Source: Epiperipatus broadwayi (taxonomy: Eukaryota > Onychophora > Udeonychophora > Euonychophora > Peripatidae). From it: a DNA stretch of 64,000 nt. Below, one piece after another: positions 55,333-64,000 of this stretch. Both the position numbers and the translations under genes were made by a program. The notes beneath the pieces are model-generated. The model worked only from the letters and a program-made list of their open reading frames with translations, was not told the origin of the DNA and ran no database searches. The stretch's first letter is position 1; each line of letters begins with the position of its first letter. Location of the stretch: positions 1,762,001 through 1,826,000 of the forward strand of contig JAQFVV010012397.1 of assembly GCA_028023455.1 (NCBI GenBank), read 5' to 3'.

Positions 55333-55770
55333 AAAAGATTTTGATACTTCAAAAATTAAAATTGTTCTGCCATATATAAAGGGAGTAATTGATAAAATTG
55401 GTAATGTTTTAAAAAATAATAATATCCTCACAATTTATCCTACATTTAAAAAAATTAATGAAGTATTTTCATGCACTAATGATAAATTTTTTGAGGATTG
55501 TCATGGTATATATAAAATTCCATGTTGAGTTTGTTTACATTTATGCATTGGACAGACCAATCATAGAATAAACATAAGAAAGGAAGAATAGAGGAAAATC
55601 TAATTTTTCAGTCATTTATTTACACATTAAATTAACTAACCATGGCACCAATTTTAATAAAATGTATATTCTGGGAAAAAATTGAATAATATAACCAGAG
55701 ACTGCTAAGGGAAACTAGGATTTTTAAAAAGACTGAGTGTAAATGAAAAGTGTGAAAAGAAAATTAACAA
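55331..55770 (+). pseudogene. PLE GIY-YIG endonuclease relic (plus strand)
   Basis: From 55,331 the frame reads IVLPYIKGVIDKIGNVLKNN, then ILTIYPTFKKI, and CHGIYKIPC. A stop codon is followed in the same frame by HLCIGQTNHRINIRKEE. GIY is intact; YIG reads CIG; the Arg-containing helix is recognisable. More diffuse similarity, with several stops, continues to about 55,770. The sequence differs from the minus-strand PLE, so it is a different lineage or a much older copy. The RT part is absent; the copy starts at the AT palindrome. Confidence 0.75.
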
Positions 55771-56283
55771 TATTTGGAAAAAGCTATTAGTGAGTAAAAT
55801 ATTTTTAAATTTCTCAACCAATAGAATTTGAGAATGAGGAGAAAATAACAAAGGAATAATTTTAAATTTCACCACACATATTCTTATGATTGGAGAAACA
55901 AGAAGCTCTGAGGAAAGAACTTGTCATTGTACTAAAGTGTCAGCTATTTAACTGTCATATTTTTATTACATGGAAGCTCTCTGAAATAATACTATGAATT
56001 CATCATTTATTTGTGAGAATATTATAATCAATATATATACATTTATAACTTTTACAATGTTAATACAAATATCTGATAAATACTAGTATTGTTTTCTGAT
56101 GCATAAAAACGCTTGATTGTCATACTGATTCATTTATAATTTTGTATAATTTGTCTTGCCATATCTGACTTAGGCAATTGAGTAGACTATTAAAATTATA
56201 GTCTTCAAAAAATCAATTCTCTCCTGTGAAAATTGACTGATTAATATTATAGTAGATTAAAGTTTATACATAATCAATTTAAA

Positions 56284-56550
56284 CCTCTCAAAATCACATG
56301 ATCATGATTTCTTATGTTTGCTCATAACTGTTATTAAAACAGGCAAAACTCTCCATACAATAATGCCACTCAGTGCAAACCAGAGTAATCAATGGATGTT
56401 GATGAAAGCCACAAGCTAGAAACTAGTCTGGGGATATTGGATGAGTAGGCACTAGATAGGGATTTTATGCACAAGCCTTCTGACATCCATTGATTACTCT
56501 GGTTGCACTGAGTGGCACTACTGTGTGGAGAGTTTTGCCTGTTTTAATAA
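56284..56550. mobile_element. F1 foldback element
   Basis: ttattaaaacaggcaaaactctccatac (split here: TTATTAAAACAGGC then AAAACTCTCC) at 56,332 pairs with its complement ending at about 56,550. gccactcagtgcaaaccaga also pairs with the other arm (ctggttgcactgagtggc). The arms are nearly continuous inverted repeats. The left interior holds a plus-strand hammerhead-like segment at 56,399-56,433. Confidence 0.8.
56396..56433 (+). ncRNA. Hammerhead-like motif (F1, 56.4 kb), U3 variant
   Basis: Core TTGATGA (C3 changed to U), stem II AGC/GCT around CACAA, GAA, ACTAGT, C17, TGGGG. Stem II differs from the 48.7-kb copy (GGC/GCC) by a compensatory pair change. The proximal stem I is poor and C3 is lost, so it is probably inactive. 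Confidence 0.5.
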
Positions 56551-56639
56551 TCAATTTAAGTGTGCTTTGAATATATACCAATAAGAGTAAATATTTTAAG
56601 TCCCTTTAAGTACCTTAATTAAACACTGTTTCAATATAT

Positions 56640-57070
56640 ATAAAAATAATATTCGAGATTAAAAATTCATAATATGTACAATAAATATTTAAAATATGGT
56701 CTAACAAAGCATTAGTCAAAATTTACCAAGAATAAAGTGGCCTTTATTTTTGTATCTCATTTATATATAAAGAAGGTTAGCTAAGAGTGAATATTTAAAT
56801 CCACATTATATCTTAATATGCTTTAAAAAATTTACTTACAATAGTTAGCGATCCTGGGATTTATATCAATTTAAGCAGTCTACTATGATTCAAACAAATG
56901 AAAATATGAAATAGAATACCTGAGGTGCATAATATAAAATTAACATTCAAGATTAAAATCCATAATTAAAATACCCTCTACTAACAAAGCATAAGTATTC
57001 TTGGTAAATTTTGATTATGGTTAGAGGGTATTTTAAATATTTATTGTATGGGTGTTATGGATTTTAATTT
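56640..57070. repeat. Diverged direct/inverted repeat pair
   Basis: The motif gattaaaattcataat..acaataaatatttaaaatat..ctaacaaagcattag (about 56,657) recurs at about 56,953 and again in inverted form ending near 57,067 (tagagggtattttaaatatt, then ggattttaat). It looks like an old foldback element; no coding sequence. A (TG)n run lies at 57,091-57,111. Confidence 0.5.
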
Positions 57071-57365
57071 CCAAAGATATTCTATTATATGTGTGTGTGT
57101 GCGTGTGTGTGTTCAAAATGCACACAATATATTTAGCTATTATATCTGCAGTGCAAGATTGCACTAAATATAACTAATATTGGATAATAATTATTTTCTA
57201 TAAGATACTCTTACTATTTTCATATTTTTAGATTTATGTCCAAGTAATTGGCTATAACCAATTCATCTAACCATGCAATATTGTTTGGTATATGTAATGA
57301 TATTTTTATTTGATATCTGTATTTTTTCAAAGTTATAAATGTATTCTTTTTTTTTAAGTGTCATA

Positions 57366-57448
57366 GCATCGGCCAGGACGCGAACCCACAACCCGGGCAA
57401 CTGCCTGCAAGTGCAAGACAGTTGCGCTGACCTCTCGACCACCAATGC
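57366..57448 (-). repeat. Best-preserved tRNA-like SINE-type copy
   Basis: Minus strand, 83 nt. Acceptor strands GCATTGG and CCGATGC pair over 7 bp (one G-U); the A box is TGGTCGAGAGGTCAGCGC; the B box is GGGTTCGCGTCC. The anticodon arm is abnormal: AACTGTC..GGCAGTT pair around TTGCACTTGCA, a loop too large for a functional tRNA. Related copies at 551 and 9254 share this arm, so it is a family trait rather than random decay. Pol III-driven SINE head or tRNA-related gene family. Confidence 0.6.
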
Positions 57449-57514
57449 AAGACATAAATGTAATCTTGTAATTAAATATTCATAAATACAGTAACATAAA
57501 TATATATAAAGTAC

Positions 57515-57700
57515 AACTTTAAAAACATTATCTACCTAGGAGCACTTTCAATTAGCTTCATAGTCTTTGTCAACTAACATTTTCAAACACATGTTCAAAG
57601 TCTACCTTCCCACAATTCATTGATTTTTATGTTTGATGCCAGTCTGTTTATTAAGTCATGCTTACATTTATATATTAACATAGCTTTCTTAGTTAGAGAG
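57515..57700 (-). mobile_element. Isolated PLE terminal region
   Basis: tctacctaggagcactttca, caactaacattttcaaa, ccttcccacaattc, tctgtttattaagtcatg and ttaacatagctttctta follow the same order as 53,390-53,530. Its hammerhead-like segment (57,536-57,578) reads core TTGACAA (U3, A8) with GAAA retained and one C-A mismatch in stem II. Confidence 0.65.
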
Positions 57701-58319
57701 TAAAATAAACATGTAAAACCATTCAGGTTCATCATCACTACTTTTTTATAAAATGTCGTTGCAAAGACATTTGTTCTACAGAGGGATATTTAAAGAAATG
57801 TGTTATTTTTAACTATCTATCTACACACACATGTATATGAATATAAATACCCATTGAGAATTATAGCTTACTGATCTCAAAATAAAAATTATATAATTGC
57901 ATGTATAAAGAAATGAAAAAATGCATTTAAGTAATATTTTAATTAAACAAAGAACATAAAAACAAAAGTAAAATATACATTGCAGAAGTCTAAAAACAGA
58001 AGTAATAATGAGTTGAGTCCCGTTGTTTTTTTAGGTAATCATGATGAATTTAAGAAATATAATGTTGTTTTGATACTCATGTTAATTATTAAACAATAAA
58101 AGATAATCTCCAAGTCCTCCAATTATATTTTTAATTCACCTGAAATAAAGATTTTACCATAAAAATAGAAAATGGCAGGTGTTAGATACACATAAGGGTT
58201 ATTAAAAAATCCCAAGAATTGAGAAGAAAATGAAATAAATATAATTTAAAATACAATTATTATTTTATTAATAACCAAATAATATTCATCCATTATTTAT
58301 TTTTTGCAGGATGAAGATC

Positions 58320-58600
58320 CCTTCAAGTTTTATAACTGTTATTAAAACAGGCAAAACTCTTCATACAGTAGTACCACTCAGTGCAAGCCAGAGCAATCAA
58401 TTAACGCCAGAAGGTTTGTGCATAAAATCCCCATCTAGTGCTTACTCATCCAATATCCCCAGACTAGTTTCTGGATTGTGGCCTTCATCAATGAGGAGCC
58501 TTGGAGCTGAGAACACTGCACCTAGATCTTAGGATATAATGCAACCCTCTAGCAGCAAGCATAGAAAATGGTGATCATATGGTGTTTAAGTTTTGTAACT
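58320..58600 (-). mobile_element. F1 element, near complete
   Basis: Read on the minus strand from about 58,600: caccatatgatcaccattt, a B-box-like ggttgcattatatcc, ctaggtgcagtgttctcagc, a hammerhead, gatattggatgagtaagc, gcacaaaccttctggcg, actgagtggtactactgtat, and the terminal gagttttgcctgtttt. This single-orientation copy shows that the basic F1 unit is about 280 bp with the hammerhead near its middle; other copies are inverted dimers of it. Confidence 0.7.
58456..58496 (-). ncRNA. Hammerhead-like motif (F1, 58.5 kb), U3 variant
   Basis: Stem I TCCTCA/TGGGGA intact, ACTAGT stem III intact, C17 present, GAAA present. The core reads TTGATGA (C3 to U) and stem II GGC pairs poorly with TCC. Likely inactive or weak. 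Confidence 0.5.
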
Positions 58601-59261
58601 ATTGCACATTAGCAATATTTACTTTAGCACAGCTCATACTTTTAACAAATGAAACTTTTATGTTTTCACAATGATTAGTTTTACTTTCTGAAGAACAGAA
58701 CTGAAGTTTAGTAATATTTATAGCTTTTTGTTTTTTGATCTTCTATTGTGTTTACATTATATAATGCATGCAACATCATTTTCATCAATTATTTATTTAT
58801 TGCAAGATGAAGAATGTTTTAAGTTTTATCCAGTTTCTATAATATAGTTATATAAATTCCATTTCTTTTCATGGTTTATTGATGTTTGACTATTGGCTAA
58901 GCGTAGCCCAATGGAAATTGCAGTTATTTCTATTTCCATTTCACTCATAAGGTATGAAAATTTATGGCTACAATTATATCAATAAATAAAGATCATAAGA
59001 TGTGTAAGCAATCTTTTGACTTAAAAAAAATAAAACAAATAATGACTACCAGCTTAAAAAATAATCGGCATATTTTTTAGGAGATTATCCGTCGTTCATT
59101 GATGATTCTAATTATCAGTTAAGATCTTTAAACGTGCTAAATTTTCCTTCAATTTAACTCAAAATAAAAATATCATTCTTAAATTTACTCTACTTTTATT
59201 AGTACACTATACAGGCTTAAATTTGCGTGTGTGTATATATATATATATGTGTGTAATGTAT

Positions 59262-59535
59262 GCGGGATTCGAACTTAGACTTTCACACGACCCTCAACTC
59301 TCTATGCCATCTCATATTGCTGACACACCTGATCATACACATGTTGAAAAGATAAATAATCACCAATATACATATTTCGTGCTAAACCAGCACTCATCAG
59401 TTGGTCCAGATCTGATGAGTGCTGGTTTAGCACAAAGTACGGATAATATTGGGGATTATTTATCTTTTCAACATGTGTGTGATCAGGGCGGTCAGCAATA
59501 TGAGATGGCATGGAGAGTTGAGGGGCGTGTGAAAA
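59262..59535. mobile_element. SINE-like foldback with pol III boxes and a hammerhead
   Basis: The left arm (59,262-59,405) and right arm (59,406-59,535) are inverted copies. On the minus strand of the left arm: hammerhead (59,405-59,362), then an A-box-like TGGCATAGAG (59,309-59,300) and a B box GTTCGAATCCCGC (59,274-59,262), ending next to an (AT)n tract. A/B spacing is close to that of tRNA genes. The ribozyme lies upstream of the boxes, so it would be transcribed only from a flanking or tandem promoter. Confidence 0.75.
59362..59405 (-). ncRNA. Type I hammerhead ribozyme (59.4 kb)
   Basis: Minus strand: ACCAA, core CTGATGA (59,400-59,394), stem II GTGCT/AGCAC with loop GGTTT, GAA (59,378-59,376), stem III ATA/TAT around TG, A at position 17 (59,367), then TTGGT pairing perfectly with ACCAA (5 bp). 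All invariant bases are present; predicted cleavage is between 59,367 and 59,366. The inverted partner at 59,412-59,440 has the same stem II but G12 is A, so only one strand looks active. Confidence 0.88.
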
Positions 59536-59907
59536 TCTACTTTTATTCGATAATTTGGTATCATATACTTCATTGTATTTTATTTTTTTGATGACATTTT
59601 TTTTCCAATTAATAATAAAAAAAAACTATCTTTATTATAACGCTTTTAAACTAATTGTACTTAAATGATTTTAAAAGTAATTATGTACTACGAGAGTAAT
59701 AAGTTCAGCAAGAAACTTTGAAAGAAATTTAATTTCTAATGATCATAATGCTTTCAATATTAATTTTTAAAATATTTATAAATAGTTCTAGATAAAAGAT
59801 ATTTTTTACTGCTATTAATTAAAATTAGAAAATCAGTATTATAATTATTTATTTATTTATTTTAAACAGACATAGAATATGGTTTGATTGAAAATATTTA
59901 TACTTAC

Positions 59908-60150
59908 TTACATATGGTGGTGCAGCGCCAGTCTTCAAATAATATTTTACCAATTCCTGATTAGCTTTTGGAGCAGCATCATATCCCATTGTAGTACAAT
60001 TTTCATTATTGTTTCCACAATTACATTCACCATTAAGAAATTTTCTGTAGTTAGAACATTCAGTGGAGTAAAATAGATCTTTGTTGTTAATGGACTCAGT
60101 GAAGAACTTATAAGAACGCATATGATTACAAGCTACTAAATTTATAAATC
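59908..60150 (-). CDS. Pancreatic-lipase-like gene, catalytic-His exon
   Basis: A 243-nt exon read from 60,150 to 59,908 after acceptor tattttcattttag, with donor GTAAGT. NLVACNHMRSYKFFTESI matches the pancreatic lipase segment that holds the catalytic His and the lid-closing Cys. Downstream, TECSNYRKFLNGECNCGNNN and ENCTTMGYDA keep four Cys in the family's disulfide spacing (C-x10-C-x-C-x6-C here), and KYYLKTGAAPPY leads into the PLAT domain. Of two overlapping GT donors, the downstream one gives the phase that fits the 40,823 exon. The upstream exons with the GXSXG serine must lie beyond the window. Expected product: a secreted neutral lipase or phospholipase A1-type enzyme. Confidence 0.88.
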
Positions 60151-61417
60151 CTAAAATGAAAATATATGTAGTTTATTTAAAAACGACAACTAATGTTCAT
60201 AGTTAAATTTCAAACATCTAGTAAAAAAGATTGTTGAAAATGTGTTAATGAATTTGTATCTGATGTGTCTTTTCTGTTAGGCAAAATCTATTGGGAAATT
60301 TTTCCATGTAATAATCTAAGTAAATCTTAACCATGATGTAATCAGACACCAATTAATTAAAACTGGCAATGAAAGCTAAAAATATATGACCTAGTAATTT
60401 ACTTGATCCATACCAAGCCAAAGTCAGATATTGATAGTGTCTTGTCAATTGTTGTAGTAATGGATTCAGATTTAATTGCCTGCAAGTAAGTTCTGAGTTC
60501 ATACCATATATAATTGTACTGTAGTGTAATTTTCATCAAACCATCCTCAGGCAAGGTAGGGACTGGTTTCTATCTCTTTTAACATCTTGTGGAGGGATGT
60601 GGGGGATCATACATCTTTTTCACATATCTTTGGGCATATGTTTATTATTACACCCCTCTATACAAAGTGCTAAAAGCAGGTAGAAAACAGCACCTACCTT
60701 GCATTAGAGTGGGTTAGTGAAAATTGCACTACCGAAATAGTATTCATTAAGAAGTTAATCTCTAATCTACTGAATGACTAATAAAAATTATTATCATACT
60801 ATACATGTGTGGAAATTTTAAATATAACAATACCGAATTTTTACAGCAATCAAATTGCTTTTACAAAATTACATAAATATTAATTTAAAGATTTTCACAA
60901 GCTTAAACAATGAACTATAATTGGAATTTTTCCATGTAATATTCTAGGTAAAATTTTAATTATGATGTAACCAGGCAACACACAAAACTGACAATTCAAA
61001 CTGAAACCATATGACCTAATAATAACTATTTCTCTGATTCATATTATATCAATAGTAGAACCACATTTAGCTTAATAGTCTCTTATATGCAAATTTGAAG
61101 TATAATTTTTGAATTTTCTCAAGCAATCAAGCTTCTCCAATGTGGAATTATACATATTAATTTAAAAATTTTCATGGTCTTATAAATATAAATATTGAAA
61201 TGTAATGGGAATTTTTTTATGTAATGACCTAAATGATATCTATGCCTGTCTTATAACTCACATTATCTGGAACATTAAATTAAAAGTAGTTATACTTTTT
61301 AGTTAAAGTGATTCAGACAAATACTACATCTTAATGCTACAGTTCTTGCATTTTTAGTTTTATTTGTTGCTGGTTAAATCTATTGGTCCATGAAAATCTT
61401 TAATGTATATATACAAT
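60151..61417. other. Upstream intron with a diverged repeat
   Basis: AT-rich. The motif ggaatttttccatgtaat..aggtaaa..tgatgtaa..cag recurs at about 60,295, 60,928 and, weaker, 61,210, suggesting an old duplication. GC-richer patch 60,545-60,715 has partly complementary ends (aaggtagg.., ..cctacctt) and no recognisable gene. No upstream lipase exon was found. Confidence 0.4.
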
Positions 61418-61611
61418 GCTGCTATTATAGCTTCGCTTACCTTCAACTAATATACTAGTCCAGATTCCATCTTATCTTGATTGAATTGAGCATTCATCAC
61501 TACCAACTAATGAATATATGAATAGATATGATACATCTAATAGCAAAAACAAGCCAATAGGTGATTATGCTCAGCAAATCAAATTGCTCTCATTATCGAA
61601 GGGGATCTGGC

Positions 61612-61620
61612 TATAAATAC
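61612..61620 (+). promoter_or_regulatory. TATA box of mag-like 5' LTR
   Basis: TATAAATAC in gatctggctataaatacacag, about 190 bp into the LTR; a plausible retroelement core promoter. Confidence 0.5.
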
Positions 61621-62639
61621 ACAGTCCATTAGGAGATAAGGTCAAACAACAGTTTTATTATCAGATCTGAATGGCAGTATGCATATCCATATATAGCTAA
61701 AGCAATAAGGCAAGTTCACACTAGAACTGGAAGCTGCTAGAATATAACTCTGACTCATGAGGCAGGCTATCATGGTACAGCTGAAAGTGTTACTGAACTT
61801 ACACAAGAGGGAAGCTGTCACAGTGACTCTGGAAGTTTTAGATAAATTTAGGACATCAAATTTCTTCCTTCAACAGTTGCATAGCAGTTAGATGCTATAC
61901 CTATTTAATAGTATCAGCAAAGGTATAACAGTTGTATATATTGCAAATGTATGTTGTATATAAAAAATGAGCATTAATAAATATTTAAACATATTTTTAC
62001 TAGTCTGTGTTTATTACAAACACAGTTGATTTGATTCAGACAGATAATTTTACTCCATGAGCTCAATAGATTCACAACTCCTTCCCTCATGGCTGGAAAA
62101 AAGTTTTAAACAGTAAGGTTTTACCTCTGATTAATTACAAAAAGTTGACAGCCACACCATTAAAAATTAATAAAATTCAAGTGAATACACATTTACTATA
62201 ATGTAAAGTTGAAGGTAATTTTTTCTTCATGGCAGAAAAAAATCCAAATGGCTAAAATTAACTCATTAGAATAGTTCAATCCAGCCTATTGTGGACATTG
62301 GTCAGTGTACATGAATTGGGTGCTTTTCCATATGCAAGCTATTCAAATTAAAAAGCTTGCATTAAAATTGGTAGCATTTGTGATGAAATGTGGAAGATCT
62401 CACAAACACAAGCATCTTCATTACTTACAGCTGATCTTGATTTTTTCACTATCTCTTCTGTCAAAACTTTTCCTGCCTAAACCCCTTAACAGTAATTCAG
62501 AGTTATTAATTACCTTAATCTTTGTACACAAGAGAACAGATGAAAAAAGTTGTTGTTACACTCGGGAAGATTGCATTTGGCTGTGAGTTCAGGCATTTTT
62601 TATGCAAAACTATTTGTAAAAATAAAAGATCACAACCTT

Positions 62640-63420
62640 AAGGTCAAGCTATTGATGGACCCTGATATCATATTTAATTCACTTGTTTCTTAGACACTTT
62701 TAGTTAAATTTACAGCAAATGAGGAGATTTCATTAATGAAATTGGTCCAAAGTATCAAATTTGTCAACAGAAGACTAGATCAAATAAATACCTAGCTGAC
62801 AATAGAAAAGACTGCCTGAATAAATTGGCAAAATATACAAAAATTTTGCTATAGATGTGACAAACCAAAACATGTATATATCAAATCTCTCCATTAATAT
62901 ACAGTATATAGATACTATAATCTTGTCAGTCACAAAGAAGCTGCTTGAAAAAAAACAAGTTGCTTAAAAGAGAACAGAAGAGTCCATTCCAAAGAGCCAT
63001 AAAAGCAACATAAAATCAAAAAAGATCAATGCCTATATAAATAATGTGAGCAGCATTGATTTCTCCTTCAAAAGCAAATTATTATTAATGATACATCAAT
63101 AACAATGGAACTGGAAATTAGATTTTTAGTGTTCATTATGTCAAAAAAAAATACTTGGGCTGTCATCAATAGAAAAACATAATCATTGCCTACATCCTAG
63201 AATGATTACAAATTATCAAAACAGTCAAATGTCTTGGTTTAAACAAGAGTTAAAGTTAATATGACTAGTAAAATATTTTATTTGCTTCTTGTTGTGTCTG
63301 CCCATAAGGATAGCAGTTTATTAGGCCATGACTGGTTCTATCACTTGGGGTTTACAATGATGGAAGTGAACCAACTCACAAAAATAAAAGCTAAAAGTTC
63401 TATCCTGATATGGAACATAG
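62640..63420 (+). pseudogene. Gag zinc knuckle and protease remnants
   Basis: ISLMKLVQSIKFVNRRLDQ precedes CYRCDKPKH (a CX2CX4H knuckle whose last Cys is lost). At about 63,107, MELEIRFLVFIMS occupies the place of the protease MELDTGA..S motif, with the catalytic Asp lost. LLLVVSAHKDSSLLGHDWF at about 63,280 matches the L-P-L-VV...G-S-LLGRDW motif between protease and RT of mag-type gypsy elements. Several stops and shifts. Confidence 0.6.
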
Positions 63421-63424
63421 ATAA

Positions 63425-63628
63425 TTGGGCATAAACCCTAGAAAATTTCATGAAAATATAACTATTAAAGTGCAAATAGACACTCAAGTTTTATATAGCA
63501 TATCTAGTGGAACCACCAAATGGGTTCAACCAGCTGTGATCAAATTACAAGGAGTGCTAGCAGTGGTTCTTCAGACAGCAGATAGTGTCACCCCAGGTAC
63601 AAAGGCCAGTAGTATAGTCATTATCTAG
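63425..63628 (+). pseudogene. Integrase C-terminal remnant
   Basis: VLYSISSGTTKWVQPAVIKL corresponds to the small beta-barrel after the gypsy integrase core (V.VRN...G.KW..G.V....G). It follows the protease remnant within about 50 bp, so the RT, RNase H and integrase core have been deleted in one piece. A degenerate frame continues to about 63,840. Confidence 0.5.
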
Positions 63629-64000
63629 TACCACCATATAGAAGATTCTACAAGGTTCAGTCACTAAATCTACTAGACCTGCAAATGAAGATAACAGATC
63701 TATTGATGGAGATACTAGACCTACTGACTAAAACACTGTACTTGTTTATGAAATCATTAAACTGGATGATAATGAAATTGAACCTGATAAAGCCAAGAAG
63801 TGACAAAGATGACCACCAATATATATGAATGACTTCATTCTCTAGGGCTATTTTTAGCCAGGGGAGGGAATGTTATAGCTCAATTATTTTTAACTAATGG
63901 ATTTGTTCAAATTCCATCTTATCTTGATCATATTGAGCATTCATTGCTACAGACCAATGAATATATAAATAGATAAGATATATTCAATAGCAGAATCAAA

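Larger units (their letters stand above)
40824..59907 (-). other. 19-kb intron of the lipase-like gene
   Basis: Donor GTAAGT at 59,907 and acceptor TTTTAG at 40,825-40,824 bound the intron. It contains LTR-2, the 419-bp hammerhead array, two PLE remnants, three F1 copies, a tRNA-like copy and a SINE-like foldback. I saw no additional exon. Stretches 47,301-48,574, 48,891-51,108, 55,771-56,283, 57,701-58,319 and 58,601-59,260 show no recognisable feature. Confidence 0.7.
61418..64000 (+). mobile_element. Deleted mag-like Ty3/gypsy element, 3' end outside window
   Basis: The sequence at 61,422 (ttatagcttcgc..agattccatcttatcttgat..gagcattcatcacta) is repeated at 63,871 (TGTTATAGC..aaattccatcttatcttgat..gagcattcattgcta), preceded by the polypurine tract AGGGGAGGGAA. 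These are the two LTRs; the 3' LTR is cut by the window end. The 5' LTR has TATAAATAC at 61,612-61,620 and ends near 62,020. The interior is only about 1.85 kb. It contains a CYRCDKPKH zinc-knuckle remnant, a protease remnant and an integrase C-terminus, but no RT. Confidence 0.75.

Overview
This is AT-rich nuclear DNA from an animal, almost certainly an invertebrate. The evidence is exons bounded by GT/AG splice sites, a pancreatic-lipase-type gene, Ty3/gypsy LTR retrotransposons, LINE relics, an 8-bp-TSD hAT element and Penelope-like elements (PLEs) with GIY-YIG endonuclease remnants. I cannot name the species. No bacterial genes, operons or CRISPR arrays are present.

Layout. 1-23.2 kb: mostly unrecognised AT-rich sequence carrying tRNA-like SINE fragments, LINE 3' ends (7.5-8.9 kb minus, 22.6-23.0 kb plus), foldback elements (4.3, 16.5-17.1, 19.3, 20.4 and 21.1-22.4 kb) and a 463-bp hAT MITE at 19.57 kb. 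23,468-35,126: one complete, young Ty3/gypsy-type element (LTR-1) with 3.0 and 2.67 kb LTRs full of minisatellites, a lysine-tRNA-type primer site, an intact gag and a pol broken in several places. 35.1-39.9 kb: nothing recognised. 39.9-60.2 kb: three exons of a minus-strand pancreatic-lipase-like gene (catalytic His exon at 60,150-59,908, two PLAT-domain exons at 40,823-40,697 and 40,131-39,937). Its roughly 19-kb intron holds a second LTR element with a tiny interior (41,345-47,300), a 419-bp tandem array (51.1-53.3 kb), two degraded PLEs and several SINE-like foldbacks. 61.4-64 kb: a deleted mag-like gypsy element whose 3' LTR runs off the window.

The most notable content is a set of hammerhead self-cleaving ribozyme motifs in different repeat families. 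The 419-bp array carries five type I hammerheads (four plus-strand, one minus-strand) at 419/419/420-base spacing and lies about 50 bp from a PLE 3' end. A SINE-like foldback at 59.3 kb has a hammerhead with every core base present. A dispersed family at 48.6/56.3/58.3 kb carries a third version, and the PLE termini at 16.5/17.0/53.4/57.5 kb carry a degenerate fourth version with compensatory changes. The array looks like an animal retrozyme-type element, probably dependent on a PLE.

A second RNA signal lies at the LTR-1 gag-pol junction: a GTTAAAC slippery heptamer, a 5-nt spacer and an H-type pseudoknot, with the gag stop codon inside a pseudoknot loop. This is a complete candidate minus-one frameshift signal. 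All structural calls were made by eye; no folding, database search or alignment was run.
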